From: Opitutia bacterium UBA7876
Lineage (GTDB): Bacteria > Verrucomicrobiota > Verrucomicrobiia > Opitutales > Seribacteraceae
DNA length: 64,000 bases
Assembly: GCA_002500665.1 (NCBI GenBank)
Contig: DLRY01000021.1
Coordinates: forward strand, 19,479-83,478
Reading direction: 5' to 3'
Shown: in pieces, positions 24,295 through 33,104 of the stretch
How the letters are laid out: every line of letters begins with the position of its first letter
How positions within the stretch are numbered: position 1 is the first letter of the stretch
Translations under genes and position numbers: made by a program
The notes under the pieces: model-generated
Databases searched by the model: none
What the model was told of the DNA's origin: nothing
What the model saw: only the letters and a program-made list of their open reading frames with translations

Positions 24295-25200
24295 TTGAAG
24301 GCACTAAGAGAAACGACCAGGCATATACTGCTCTCCTGCCTGGCGCTTAGCCTGCCCCTGCTTGGATCGGCCCAAAAGAAGAAGGGCAAGAACCCGCATT
24401 CCCTGTACGACTTGGAGTACGCGAAAGTAGACGGCATCTCATTGAAACTGGATCTCCTCATGCCAAGCAAGAAGACGGATCGGAAGCCCGAGGTGGTGGT
24501 CTTTTTTCACGGCGGGTCCTGGCGCGCCGGATCGAAAAAAACCTGCCATGTGGGCTGGCTTACCCATCACGGCTACGCAGTGGCCAGCGTGGACTACCGC
24601 CTTAGCGGACAAGCCAAGTTTCCCGCTCTCGTGCACGACTGCAAGGGGGCCATACGATGGCTGCGGGCTAACGCCGACAATTACGGCATTGACGCGGAGC
24701 GCATATGCGCTGCGGGGGCTTCCGCCGGAGGACTCCTTTCCACTCTCCTGGGAACGAGCGGGGGAATCAAGACCTTGGAGGGCGAGGTGGGTGGTAACCT
24801 CGACCAGTCCAGCCGCGTTCAGTCTGCAATCGGACTGTTCTGCCCCACGGATCTCCTTTACAACGCTACCGTTGAGAAGGAACTATGCGATCAGCCCGAC
24901 AGTCCGCTCTTTCAATTGCTCGGGGGCAAGCCCAGCGAGCGTCTCGGGATGGCCCGACTGGCAAGCGCTACGGCACACGTCACGAAGGATGATCCGCCGG
25001 TCATCGTGCTTTACGGCACCGCGGACAAGTCCTTGGTCAAGCCGCTCCACGGGGAACGCCTCAAGGCCCTCTACGACGAGGCCGGACTGGAAGCAACCTA
25101 CCAGTTTATCGAGGGAGCCGGTCACGGCGGGCCTCATTATCGCGACGATGAACGCGGCAAACAGATCCTCGATATGCTGGCGAAGACCCTGCGCCGTTAA
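24295..25200 (+). CDS. Secreted alpha/beta hydrolase (esterase/lipase family), TTG start
   Basis: A 301-residue serine hydrolase of the HSL/BD-FAE-like group. Residues 72-74 form the HGG oxyanion motif (FHGGSW), and Ser143 in GASAGG is the nucleophile. Asp in LYGTADKSLV and His in GAGHGGPHY complete the triad. The start is a TTG at 24295; it opens a clear signal peptide (LLSCLALSLPLLGSAQ) and no better ATG exists. A 21-codon frame (24199-24264) lies upstream in the same phase, ended by TAG. An inverted repeat (CGAATT at 24273-24278, AATTCG at 24288-24293) sits just before the TTG and could mask it. Carbohydrate ester cleavage is likely. Confidence 0.85.
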   Translation: MKALRETTRHILLSCLALSLPLLGSAQKKKGKNPHSLYDLEYAKVDGISLKLDLLMPSKKTDRKPEVVVFFHGGSWRAGSKKTCHVGWLTHHGYAVASVDYRLSGQAKFPALVHDCKGAIRWLRANADNYGIDAERICAAGASAGGLLSTLLGTSGGIKTLEGEVGGNLDQSSRVQSAIGLFCPTDLLYNATVEKELCDQPDSPLFQLLGGKPSERLGMARLASATAHVTKDDPPVIVLYGTADKSLVKPLHGERLKALYDEAGLEATYQFIEGAGHGGPHYRDDERGKQILDMLAKTLRR

Positions 25201-25214
25201 TTAAGGTACGGGCG

Positions 25215-27314
25215 TTATTTCCCGCTCAATTTACCGATTTTGGCCCGGAGCTCTTGGAGCTTATCCGGCAAATCGGGGTCATGTTCCTTGAGCTGGCGGG
25301 AAAGCCAGAGATCGGCCTCGAACTCATCAAGGATGCCTTTGATGCGGGCCAGTTTGCTCTCGATCTGGCGCTTGGCATCTCCACGGAAAAGCTCGCTTTC
25401 AAGCCTCGGGAGGTCGATTTGCAATTGCCGCATCTTACGGTCGAGGGCCTGTTGCTTGCCAATTTCCTGAAGCTCCTTGATCTTGGCCGAGCTGGCTTCC
25501 TTGGATTCAGGGCTGTAGTTTACGCCCTCCGGGATTGGCCAGTCGTCGGTGCGGAAGGTGGCCATGGGCAGACGTTCGCGGCCGACCATGTTGCCTATGG
25601 GCCAGTTGGCCCAACCGTAGCGGGCGGCCACAGGCTCCTCGACGAGGTCGCTGGAGAGCTCGATGCACCATTTGCCGTCCAGTTTGGCGTTGCGGGCCTT
25701 GGCGGGATACCACCGACGGTTCTTGCCCGCGATGATGAAGCCCATCAACTCGGCGTTGCCTTCTCGGGGGCAGGGAAGAACCTGCCAGTGGGCGTTGTTT
25801 TCAATGTGCTTCCAACGCTCGTGGACGATGGGATCCTGATCGAAGAAGAGGTAGAGCTTGTCCTCCTTGACCTTCATCCCGACGTATTCGTTGCCCCGGT
25901 GGACGACCGGTTTTCCGTAGACTTTGGCCAGGGCCCAGAGGGATGCATACTCGGCCACGGGCAATTTCTCCGCGGGGTGGATGTAGGAGTTGCCCGTCGG
26001 ATAGGTGGCTATCATGTCGGACAAGGGATCGTCCTTCAGTGCCCGTCTTTGCACGTCCCTTATGATGGCGTAGCCTTCGGCGACGGTAGCTACCTCGGGA
26101 GCCAAGCCGTAGTTGCCCCATCCCGGTTGACTGATGCACCCGAAGGGCAGTTCGTCGTCCCGAAAGGCCTTGCGGAAGGAAACCGGAACCTTCGGGAAGG
26201 TCCGCTCGTAGCGGGTCCAGCGCATGAAGTTGTTGTTCTCGCCTTGGTAGTAGAGCACCCCGCGCAAGGCGAGATCGCGAATGGGCATTACGGTGGCGTT
26301 GAAGAGACCCGCAGGAGGACTCCAGGCACTGCGGGCGTCACCCGGTTTTTTGGGCAACCGCAGACGGGGAGGCTTTTTCCCATCGGATTCCGCCCTCGCC
26401 ACTTTTTGCTTATGCTCGACCTTGGCCTTCTCGCAATCCGCTTCCCATTGCTTCATCAGTGCGGCCACTTGCTTTTCATCGTCCCAGACCGCGGTCTCGG
26501 CATCGTAGTCGGCCAGTACGGTTTGGATGATCTTGTCGTCAATGGAATCGAGCTCGCTGCGCAGACACCAAGTTTGCCCGAGGGTGCCTCCCCGCGCCAC
26601 GTTGATGATGCCCACGGGAACCTTAAGGTAGCGATGAAGGAAAGTTCCGAAAAGGTAAGGCACGGCGGAGAAGCGCTGGGCGTTCTCGGGGGTGCATTCC
26701 CGCCAGCCTATCCTGGCCTTGATCTCGTCCAGCGGTTTGTACCAGGAATCTTCCCAGGAAACGTAACGCAGGCCGGGAAAGTCGGCCGAGACAGCCTCCC
26801 TGTCTTTTCGGTTGAAGCCGCTCCAGCCCATGTTGCTCTGCCCGGCGCACATCCAGACCTCACCGATGAGGACGTTGCGGACCACAACGGTCTCGCCGCC
26901 ACTACGGGCAACCAGCCAAGTCGGCTTAAAACTTGCCTTGGCGGCAGGAAACGACACCGACCACCGACCTTGCTTGTCGGCCTTGGCCGTCAGGGTTTTC
27001 TCGTGCAGGCGGGGCGGGTTCTTCTCCACGTAACGCATGCCGACCGAATAGTCGTTGCTCTCGATCTGACCAGCGACATCGCCCCGAAAAAGCTCAGCCT
27101 CGGCTTTTGTCCCCGAAGCTACGTCCTGTGTTAGCGTCACCTTGACCGCGGTTCCCGGCTTGCCCCATCCCCAAACGGTGATCGGTTTACCCTGCTGCAG
27201 GACGACGTTATCGCTTAAAATCTTGGCGAAACGGAGGCTTTCGGGAAGCTCTGCGAAAGAGGGAGAGTCGCCTAGGGCCAGAGTAAGGAAAAAAAAGAGG
27301 ATTCGTCTACGCAT
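25215..27314 (-). CDS. Large secreted SASA-family (sialate O-acetylesterase) protein
   Basis: A 699-residue exported esterase. The signal peptide covers about 1-21. An N-terminal beta-sandwich follows (LSDNVVLQQGKPITVWGWG). The catalytic domain has MCAGQSNMGWSG with the nucleophile Ser and VLYYQGENNN, the QGE-N motif of 9-O-acetylesterases. The region around YIHPAEKLPVAEYASLWA is the typical C-terminal half. The last ~100 residues form a charged coiled coil (KIKELQEIGKQQALDRK), which is unusual. The protein is convergent with the preceding hydrolase, with 14 bases between stops. It likely deacetylates a sugar polymer outside the cell. Confidence 0.85.
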   Translation of the reverse strand: MRRRILFFFLTLALGDSPSFAELPESLRFAKILSDNVVLQQGKPITVWGWGKPGTAVKVTLTQDVASGTKAEAELFRGDVAGQIESNDYSVGMRYVEKNPPRLHEKTLTAKADKQGRWSVSFPAAKASFKPTWLVARSGGETVVVRNVLIGEVWMCAGQSNMGWSGFNRKDREAVSADFPGLRYVSWEDSWYKPLDEIKARIGWRECTPENAQRFSAVPYLFGTFLHRYLKVPVGIINVARGGTLGQTWCLRSELDSIDDKIIQTVLADYDAETAVWDDEKQVAALMKQWEADCEKAKVEHKQKVARAESDGKKPPRLRLPKKPGDARSAWSPPAGLFNATVMPIRDLALRGVLYYQGENNNFMRWTRYERTFPKVPVSFRKAFRDDELPFGCISQPGWGNYGLAPEVATVAEGYAIIRDVQRRALKDDPLSDMIATYPTGNSYIHPAEKLPVAEYASLWALAKVYGKPVVHRGNEYVGMKVKEDKLYLFFDQDPIVHERWKHIENNAHWQVLPCPREGNAELMGFIIAGKNRRWYPAKARNAKLDGKWCIELSSDLVEEPVAARYGWANWPIGNMVGRERLPMATFRTDDWPIPEGVNYSPESKEASSAKIKELQEIGKQQALDRKMRQLQIDLPRLESELFRGDAKRQIESKLARIKGILDEFEADLWLSRQLKEHDPDLPDKLQELRAKIGKLSGK

Positions 27315-27354
27315 AACGAGGAAGATCGTTCTTCATCAGGATCCGAACGCCAAC

Positions 27355-27412
27355 AAAAAAACTTCCGGAACGTAATTTTCGGGAAGGTTGCTTTGCCTTG
27401 CCCCGGCAGGCA
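27355..27412 (-). terminator. Intrinsic terminator downstream of DUF4349 gene
   Basis: Read on the minus strand after the DUF4349 stop, there is first a GC-rich hairpin (27394-27412, arms TGCCT and AGGCA). A second hairpin follows (arms 27378-27386 and 27362-27370, nine pairs with one mismatch), and then seven T (complement of the A run at 27355-27361). This fits a rho-independent terminator and separates this gene from the SASA gene. Confidence 0.55.
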
Positions 27413-27446
27413 GATCCTTAAGGGGGCGATGAGGTGCGGCGTTCAG

Positions 27447-28409
27447 TCAGGAAGCCTTCTCGGTCGAAGCCTTCGTGCGCTTGGCGAGCAGGCTGCGGAA
27501 GAGGCGGCGGATCAAAAGCAAGAGAACGAAGAGGATGAGCATCCAAGGGAACAAGGTGATGATCAAAAGGGTCAATCCCTTGAAAAAGTTCTTCATGGCG
27601 GCAATCGAGCCGGACCAGGATTCCCCCATCTCCTCGCCGAAGGAAAGGGCTTGGGGGGGTTGGTAGTCCTCATCCTCCCGGACGAAGAGCCTGACGGTGG
27701 TCATGGAAATCCGATCCTTGAGTTGGCGCATTCTTCCCTCCAGTCGCTCGATGACTTCCCTTACCCTGGACAGTTCGCGTTCGACCTCGAGAACTTCCCC
27801 GATCTTGCCGCTTACCTGATCCAGTACCTGAAGGATTCTTTCCTCCAACCGCTTTTGGTTGGCCAGGCGGGCGTCGAGGTCTACGAACTCGTCCGTGACG
27901 TCCTGCGAATTTTCCTGAACCAGTTCGGGTACGCCCAAGTCCTTAACGGCGGCAACGAAGGCTTGATAGTGCCTCACCGGCACGCGCAACACCCATTTGC
28001 CCGACCTGCCGTAACCCCGGTTTCCCTCGAAAGTGACTAGCGAGTGGTATCCCTCGTGCTTCTCCAAAAGGCTTCTGATCTCCTTGTCGAACTCTTCGAA
28101 GTTAGTCTTTTTCAAGACCAGGTGGACGTCGGAAGAGTAGATGATCTTCCGTTCCACGGACTGGGCTGCGTCAGCGGAGGAACCGGAGGAAGCCTCATCC
28201 GTTTCGGAAAGGACAAATTCCTCACTTCCGTTGGCTTGGGCGCTTGCCACCGCTATCTGCGGGCGTCCGTATGCGCTTTCCGAGTCACTCTCCTCACCTA
28301 CTGACCCGCACGACGCCAAGAGGGCCCCAAAGCAGGTCAGAAGGAACGGAATAAAGGCCGGAAGGGATGCCGGGCCGGGGAAAGATGGAAAAGGGGCGTG
28401 AGTCTTCAT
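27447..28409 (-). CDS. DUF4349 lipoprotein with coiled coil and C-terminal membrane helix
   Basis: A 320-residue envelope protein. The N-terminus ends in a lipobox LLASCG with Cys34 as the expected lipidation site. DUF4349 begins near RKIIYSSDVHLVLKKTNFEEFDKEI and includes the FVDLDARLANQKRLEERI segment. It continues into a heptad-rich coiled coil (about 185-240) and RISMTTVRLFVRED. A membrane helix (about 280-300) and a basic cytoplasmic tail close it. Members look like adhesion- or stress-related envelope proteins, but no activity is known. Divergent from the PhyH gene. Confidence 0.75.
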   Translation of the reverse strand: MKTHAPFPSFPGPASLPAFIPFLLTCFGALLASCGSVGEESDSESAYGRPQIAVASAQANGSEEFVLSETDEASSGSSADAAQSVERKIIYSSDVHLVLKKTNFEEFDKEIRSLLEKHEGYHSLVTFEGNRGYGRSGKWVLRVPVRHYQAFVAAVKDLGVPELVQENSQDVTDEFVDLDARLANQKRLEERILQVLDQVSGKIGEVLEVERELSRVREVIERLEGRMRQLKDRISMTTVRLFVREDEDYQPPQALSFGEEMGESWSGSIAAMKNFFKGLTLLIITLFPWMLILFVLLLLIRRLFRSLLAKRTKASTEKAS

Positions 28410-28424
28410 ATTATCATGGTACGA

Positions 28425-28450
28425 GAAGATGCCCGAGCGGGCAAGTCTTC
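28425..28450. repeat. Extended inverted repeat in the divergent DUF4349/PhyH region
   Basis: GAAGA-T-GCCCG-AG-CGGGC-AAG-TCTTC: an inner TGCCCG/CGGGCA pair flanked by GAAGA/TCTTC. It lies in the only intergenic space (28410-28516) between two divergent genes and has no T-run, so an operator or RNA hairpin is likelier than a terminator. Confidence 0.4.
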
Positions 28451-28516
28451 GATCGAAAGGGAACTGAAAGTCCTCAATTCCTTGATTCTTTCTTGGCGTG
28501 TCGCTACCCTTTGCTC

Positions 28517-29461
28517 ATGCCAGACGACTTAGGAAAGGACCACGGCCGCCTGACCGACTTGTTCGACCAACCTTCTTCCCCCGAGGAGTGGATGGATCAT
28601 GCTCTGGGCGAGGAACAGGTTCGTCACTTTCGGGAAAAGGGTTATCTCCATGGGGTTCCTCTTCTCAACGACGAGCAGGTCTCGGCCCTCGCAGATCAGC
28701 TTGAGGAAATGGTCGACCCTTCCCACGAGGGCCGGGAATTTTTTTATGAGTACCATTCCAACGAATCGGGAAACCCGGATGGGATCCTTTTTCATGCCCT
28801 GGGAGCGTGGAGGGTACGGCCCGCTTTTCACGACGTCCTCTGGAACCCGTCCTTTCTCATGGCGGCGTACCAGTTGATGGGCTCGGACTTTCGCCTCTTT
28901 CACGACCAACTTTTCAGCAAACCGGCCAGACATGGCGGGGTAGTGGCATGGCACCAGGACTACTCGTACTGGACTTGGACCACTCCCATGTCCCACCTAA
29001 CCTGCTGGATCGGATTGGACGACGTTTCCACGGAGAATGGTTGCATGTACTATGTCCCGGGCAGTCATCGCTGGGGTTTGCTGGAGAAAAAGCCCATCGC
29101 CGGTGACATGGATGCGGTCAGGGAAGCTCTTACGGCCGAGCAAGTGGCTGATTTCGATCGCAAACTACCGGTCGAGATGAAAAAAGGAGAAGCCAGTTTT
29201 CACCATCCCTTGCTTATGCATGGTTCCTATGAGAACCGCTCGGAACGGAGGCGGCGGGCCACCCTGATCAACGTTTTCGCCGATGGTGTCGTGAGCAACA
29301 GGGAGGAAGACGGACTCAATGCCCCCGGGGCCGACAATTACCCAAGGGTTCCACCTGGACAAGCCATGGGAGGCCAGTATTACCCTCTTCTTTTTGAAAG
29401 CGAAGGCGCCCTGGGAAATAGGCTTGGGGAAATCCCCACCGTCTCGAACATTGCCGCCTAG
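28517..29461 (+). CDS. Phytanoyl-CoA dioxygenase (PhyH) family oxygenase
   Basis: A 314-residue Fe(II)/2-oxoglutarate-dependent oxygenase, started at the ATG at 28517 (an upstream frame from 28367 overlaps the divergent DUF4349 gene and carries no family sequence). The facial triad is visible: His146 and Asp148 in AWHQDYSYW, and distal His235 in LLMHGSYENRSERR, where Arg241 should bind 2-oxoglutarate. PGSHRWGLLE is a further family motif. No signal peptide, so it is cytoplasmic. PhyH-like enzymes hydroxylate diverse small molecules and some osmolytes; the neighbourhood does not identify the substrate. Confidence 0.85.
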   Translation: MPDDLGKDHGRLTDLFDQPSSPEEWMDHALGEEQVRHFREKGYLHGVPLLNDEQVSALADQLEEMVDPSHEGREFFYEYHSNESGNPDGILFHALGAWRVRPAFHDVLWNPSFLMAAYQLMGSDFRLFHDQLFSKPARHGGVVAWHQDYSYWTWTTPMSHLTCWIGLDDVSTENGCMYYVPGSHRWGLLEKKPIAGDMDAVREALTAEQVADFDRKLPVEMKKGEASFHHPLLMHGSYENRSERRRRATLINVFADGVVSNREEDGLNAPGADNYPRVPPGQAMGGQYYPLLFESEGALGNRLGEIPTVSNIAA

Positions 29462-29491
29462 GCCGCCCCACGCATTGCCTTATCTGCAGGG

Positions 29492-30337
29492 ATGAAAACT
29501 TCCCCTTTGGCCCTCCTGCTGTTCCTGGTACCATCCCTCGTCGCGAAAGCGGAAAGGAACGAAGAGGCGGATTATGAACTGAAAAAGGACATCCCCTACC
29601 TAGGCAAGGGACAAGCCTTGAGCGAAGATCGCCGGACCCGATGCAAGCTGGATCTTTATCGTCCCAAGTCCGTGAAAGGTTTCGCGACCGTAGTTTGGTT
29701 TCACGGTGGAGGCCTTCGCTCGGGCGAAAAATCCATTCCCAATCAATTGAGAAGCCAAGGTCTTGCTGTGGTAGCCCCCAATTACAGGCTCTTTCCGAAA
29801 GCCAAATGCCCCCAGTACATCGAGGATGCGGCGGCCGCCGTGGCTTGGACCTTTCGCAACGTAGCCAAATTTGGGGGCGACCCCGAATTGATCTTTGTTT
29901 CCGGGCACTCGGCCGGAGGTTATCTGACCAGCATGGTTGGGATGGACAAGACCTATCTCGCAAAACACGGAATTGATTCCGATGACTTGGCGGGCCTTAT
30001 CCCCTTCAGCGGCCATACGATTACCCACTTTACGCCTCGCCAGGAGAGAGGCATTCCCAAGAAGGAGGTTCTTGTGGACGAATTTGCCCCCCTTGCCCAC
30101 CTGCGCAAGGAAGCTCCCCCCATCCTTCTCATTACTGGAGACAGGGAGCTTGAGATGCTAGGAAGATACGAAGAAAACGCCTATTTCTGGAGAATGCTCA
30201 AGGTCACGGGGCACCCCAATGCGGAACTTCGTGAACTGGCTGGCTTGAACCATGGGGAGATGGCGGTCCCCGCATTCGGCTTGTTGCTGAAGTTCGTGGG
30301 GAAATACGCCAAGCTCGCCAAGGATCGGAGACGGTAA
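29492..30337 (+). CDS. Secreted alpha/beta hydrolase (carboxylesterase-like)
   Basis: A 281-residue serine hydrolase with a signal peptide (1-20). HGGG at 71-74 is the oxyanion motif, Ser140 in VSGHSAGG the nucleophile, Asp is expected in LLITGDRELEML, and His in LAGLNHGEMA. The core (LDLYRPKS, APNYRLFPKAKCPQYIEDAAAAV) is that of HSL-type esterases, similar to but clearly distinct from the hydrolase at 24295. It follows the PhyH gene by 30 bases. Substrate unknown. Confidence 0.83.
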   Translation: MKTSPLALLLFLVPSLVAKAERNEEADYELKKDIPYLGKGQALSEDRRTRCKLDLYRPKSVKGFATVVWFHGGGLRSGEKSIPNQLRSQGLAVVAPNYRLFPKAKCPQYIEDAAAAVAWTFRNVAKFGGDPELIFVSGHSAGGYLTSMVGMDKTYLAKHGIDSDDLAGLIPFSGHTITHFTPRQERGIPKKEVLVDEFAPLAHLRKEAPPILLITGDRELEMLGRYEENAYFWRMLKVTGHPNAELRELAGLNHGEMAVPAFGLLLKFVGKYAKLAKDRRR

Positions 30338-30379
30338 AATCCAACCCGCCGTCAAATTGATTTTCGATTGGTAAAATTC

Positions 30380-30408
30380 TTGCCACGGAGAGGGTCGGGC
30401 GCTATTCC
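30380..30408 (+). promoter_or_regulatory. Weak candidate promoter for the ribosomal/replication gene cluster
   Basis: TTGCCA (30380-30385) and TATTCC (30403-30408) are 17 bases apart in the 107-base gap before rplY. The -35 matches five of six consensus bases and the -10 three. No alternative pair was better, and this is where a promoter for the following cluster is expected. Confidence 0.3.
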
Positions 30409-30444
30409 TGATCGCTTACCTTAAATTTTCACATCCCCTTAGTC

Positions 30445-31143
30445 ATGTCAGAATTAAGTGATCTTACCATTCAGTTTTCCCCGCGGGAGAAGACTGGTCG
30501 TCAAGCCTGCAACAAGCTTCGCGCCGCCGGGAGAATACCCGCCGTAATCTACGGCAAGGACCTTAACAAGTCTTTCTCCATCGATGATCGGGAAATGCGC
30601 GTTCTCCTTCGGAAGGCCCAGGGGACGACTGCCCTGCTCCGTCTTCTCGGGGAAAAGGGAGAGGATGAACTCGTCCTGATCAAGGAAATGCAAACCGATC
30701 CGATCAAGAATTCCATCCTTCATATCGATTTCGTCCAGGTGACCCGCGGGGAAGATCTCCAGACCAAGGTTCCTCTCGTTTTGATTGGAGAGGCCGAGGG
30801 GGTCAGGACGGAGGGAGGAATCCTCGAGGTGGTTTCCAACGAGGTCGAGGTACGTTGCCGTCCCAGCAACCTTCCCAATCAGATCGACCTGGACATTTCG
30901 GAACTTGCCCTCGGAGACAACCTGCAAGTGGGAGACCTGCCCCAAATCGAGGGGGTTTCCTTCGTTGCGGAAGAAGACACTATTCTGGTTTCCTGCGTAG
31001 GCAGCGCCGGAGGACGCTCATCTGCCGAAGAAGAGGAAGACGAAGAAGCGGCGGAAGGAGAGGAAGGCGAATCCCATGAGGAAGGCGAATCCGACGGGGA
31101 GGGAGAATCCTCATCAGAGGGTGAGGAAAAGGAAGAGGGATAA
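30445..31143 (+). CDS. rplY: Large-subunit ribosomal protein L25 (CTC form) with acidic tail
   Basis: A 232-residue long-form L25 that binds 5S rRNA. The N-terminal domain (about 1-95) has KTGRQACNKLRAAGRIPAVIYGK, and the TL5/CTC C-terminal beta domain follows (IDFVQVTRGEDLQTKVPLVL to TILVSC, about 96-190). The last ~38 residues are almost only Glu, Gly, Ser and Asp, an acidic disordered extension seen in variable form in long-form L25. It sits 18 bases before pth, a very common pairing, and opens the core cluster running to htrA. Confidence 0.95.
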   Translation: MSELSDLTIQFSPREKTGRQACNKLRAAGRIPAVIYGKDLNKSFSIDDREMRVLLRKAQGTTALLRLLGEKGEDELVLIKEMQTDPIKNSILHIDFVQVTRGEDLQTKVPLVLIGEAEGVRTEGGILEVVSNEVEVRCRPSNLPNQIDLDISELALGDNLQVGDLPQIEGVSFVAEEDTILVSCVGSAGGRSSAEEEEDEEAAEGEEGESHEEGESDGEGESSSEGEEKEEG

Positions 31144-31161
31144 GCATGGATTTTGGTCAGC

Positions 31162-31755
31162 ATGGAGAAACTTGCCGTCATTGGTTTGGGGAACCCCGGC
31201 CCGGAATACGAGAAATCCCGTCACAATTTGGGATTCTGGCTTCTCGATGCCTTGGCTGAACGGGAAGATCTCCGTTTCAAGACCAACAATCGATTTCATG
31301 CCCAGATCGCCCAGATGGAAAGAAAGTCCAACAAGTACCTCTTGATCAAGCCAATGACCTTCATGAACGACAGTGGGCGATTCCTCTCCTCCCTTTTGTC
31401 TTATTTCGGTTGCGCTTCCGAGAGGTCGGTCGTGGTTCATGACGAGATGGCCTTTCCCCTTGCTCACCTGAAAATTTCCCAAAACAAGGGAGATGGAGGG
31501 CACAATGGCGTCAAAAGCGTGGTTTCGGCGATCGGTTCCTCTTTAGTTCGTTTTCGGATTGGAATAGGGACGAAGCCAGATTCTCGAGTCAAACTTTCCG
31601 ATTTCGTATTATCCGACTTGAACCAACGAGAATGGGAATACATGCAGGATCGTTCGGATTACCTTTGTCGCAGTCTCCTCGATCTTCTCGATCAGGGAGT
31701 GGATGCAACCATGAACGCCATCAACCAAACCCACCCATCCACCAACCCCTTATGA
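31162..31755 (+). CDS. pth: Peptidyl-tRNA hydrolase
   Basis: A 197-residue enzyme that recycles peptidyl-tRNA by cleaving the ester bond. Started at the ATG at 31162 (MEKLAVIGLGNPG) rather than an in-frame TTG nine bases earlier. Key residues are Asn11, the catalytic His21 in SRHNLGFW, Asp in VVHDEMAFPL and the Asn of GDGGHNGVKS. Normal length. The stop overlaps the rpsF start (ATGA). Confidence 0.96.
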   Translation: MEKLAVIGLGNPGPEYEKSRHNLGFWLLDALAEREDLRFKTNNRFHAQIAQMERKSNKYLLIKPMTFMNDSGRFLSSLLSYFGCASERSVVVHDEMAFPLAHLKISQNKGDGGHNGVKSVVSAIGSSLVRFRIGIGTKPDSRVKLSDFVLSDLNQREWEYMQDRSDYLCRSLLDLLDQGVDATMNAINQTHPSTNPL

Positions 31756-32042
31756 ACAAGAGAAATTACCTAGCCACCATCGTTTACGATGCCCGAGGGG
31801 CCGACGGCGCCTCGGACGAGATGATACCCAAACTGAGCGAATACATTCGCGATTCCGAAGGAGAGGTTACCAAAGTGGAAAACCAGGGAACCCACGAGTT
31901 TGCCTATCCCCAGAGTAAGCAAATGAAATCCGGAGTCTTCATCCAGTTCGAAATTTCCGGGGATTCCGAAATGCCCGTGAGACTCAAAGATAAACTGAGC
32001 TTGGAAAAAAAGGTTGATCGCGTGCTGATCGAGCGCAAATAG
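31752..32042 (+). CDS. rpsF: Small-subunit ribosomal protein S6
   Basis: A 96-residue S6 in the usual rpsF-ssb-rplI order. The ATG at 31752 overlaps the pth stop; an ORF open from 31632 is only frame read-through. NYLATIVYDARGAD, GEVTKVENQGTHEFAYPQSKQMKSG and the C-terminal KKVDRVLIERK are the S6 ferredoxin-like fold segments. Binds 16S rRNA with S18; no rpsR lies here, although it commonly sits between ssb and rplI in other bacteria. Confidence 0.92.
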   Translation: MNKRNYLATIVYDARGADGASDEMIPKLSEYIRDSEGEVTKVENQGTHEFAYPQSKQMKSGVFIQFEISGDSEMPVRLKDKLSLEKKVDRVLIERK

Positions 32043-32075
32043 TTAAACCCGCTCTCATTAAAAAAACACTCTCAG

Positions 32076-32561
32076 ATGGCATCCCTCAACAAAGTTCTTC
32101 TTATCGGAAACCTGACTCGTGATCCCGATGTCCGGGTCATGACCAACGGTCGCCCGGTCTGCAACTTCGGACTTGCCCTCAATCGCTCCTATAAGGATGC
32201 CGAGGGCAACCGGAGGGAAGAAACTACCTTCGTCGACGTCGAGTGTTTTGGTCCCAAGGCGGAAGCCGTGGGAAGGTTTTTTTCCAAAGGAAGAGCAATC
32301 TTCGTCGAGGGACGCCTGAAGTTGGACCAGTGGGAATCCAAGGAGGGCGAGAAAAGGAGCGCCCTGCGCGTGGTGTTGGAGAATTTTGAGTTCGTCGATT
32401 CCAAACAGGATGCCGCTCAGTCACAGGGAGCCAAGTCATACGAGGCACCCAAGGCCCCCTCTTCCAATCAGGTGAAATCCCCTACGGAGCCACAATCTTC
32501 TTTTACGGAGACCTCTGCTGATGGAGGAGACCCTGATTTGGACGAAGACGTGCCCTTTTAA
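32076..32561 (+). CDS. ssb: Single-stranded DNA-binding protein
   Basis: A 161-residue SSB. The OB fold covers about residues 1-108 (MASLNKVLLIGNLTRDPDVR, TTFVDVECFGPKAEAVGRFF, KGRAIFVEGRLKLDQWE). It continues into a Ser/Pro/Gln-rich linker and the acidic tip DEDVPF that recruits partner proteins. It lies between rpsF and rplI, a typical arrangement that links replication and translation genes. Confidence 0.96.
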   Translation: MASLNKVLLIGNLTRDPDVRVMTNGRPVCNFGLALNRSYKDAEGNRREETTFVDVECFGPKAEAVGRFFSKGRAIFVEGRLKLDQWESKEGEKRSALRVVLENFEFVDSKQDAAQSQGAKSYEAPKAPSSNQVKSPTEPQSSFTETSADGGDPDLDEDVPF

Positions 32562-32581
32562 CCCCCTACTCCCCCCTTATT

Positions 32582-33082
32582 ATGCCCAACACAGAAGTTT
32601 TGCTTGTTAAGCACATAGAAAAGCTCGGATCCGAGGGAGACGTCGTTAAGGTCCGCTCGGGCTATGCGAGGAACTACCTGATTCCACAGAAGAAAGCCGT
32701 TCGGTTCAACGAAGCGGACCAGAAAAGACTCGATGCCCTCAAGCATGCCCGTGCCATCCGTGAATCCGATGAACTGCAGAAGGCGCAGGAGTTTGCGACC
32801 AAGCTAAAGAACGTCAGCATAGCAGTCGCCGTCAAGACCGGCGTGGGCGGCAAGCTTTTCGGTTCGGTTACGGTGAATCACATCCTTGAGAAACTGAGTG
32901 AAGGCGGTTTTACCCTGGACAAGAAGCATTTCGTCTCCTTTTCGCCTATTAAGGAATTGGGCAAGAAGACCTTGACCGTCCAGGTTCATAAGGAAGTGGA
33001 GACTGAAATTGAAGTGGAAGTCGTTTCCGAGAATCCCATCGAGTCTCCCGAGTCTCACGACTCCCCCGAGTCGACCCAGTAG
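32582..33082 (+). CDS. rplI: Large-subunit ribosomal protein L9
   Basis: A 166-residue L9 with the N-terminal rRNA-binding domain (EVLLVKHIEKLGSEGDVVKV, then SGYARNYLIPQKKAV), a long connecting helix, and the C-terminal domain (KLFGSVTVNHILEKL). A short Pro/Glu/Ser tail (about the last 16 residues) is extra. It is 20 bases after ssb and 22 before dnaB. Confidence 0.95.
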   Translation: MPNTEVLLVKHIEKLGSEGDVVKVRSGYARNYLIPQKKAVRFNEADQKRLDALKHARAIRESDELQKAQEFATKLKNVSIAVAVKTGVGGKLFGSVTVNHILEKLSEGGFTLDKKHFVSFSPIKELGKKTLTVQVHKEVETEIEVEVVSENPIESPESHDSPESTQ

Positions 33083-33104
33083 GTTTCTAAACTGAGGTCA
33101 GAGG

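Noticed and set aside
25254..27134. A 626-codon open frame on the plus strand opposite the large SASA esterase
   Set aside because: It lies entirely within a gene with clear family motifs and a signal peptide. The antisense frame shows no recognisable domain and arises from GC-rich third positions.
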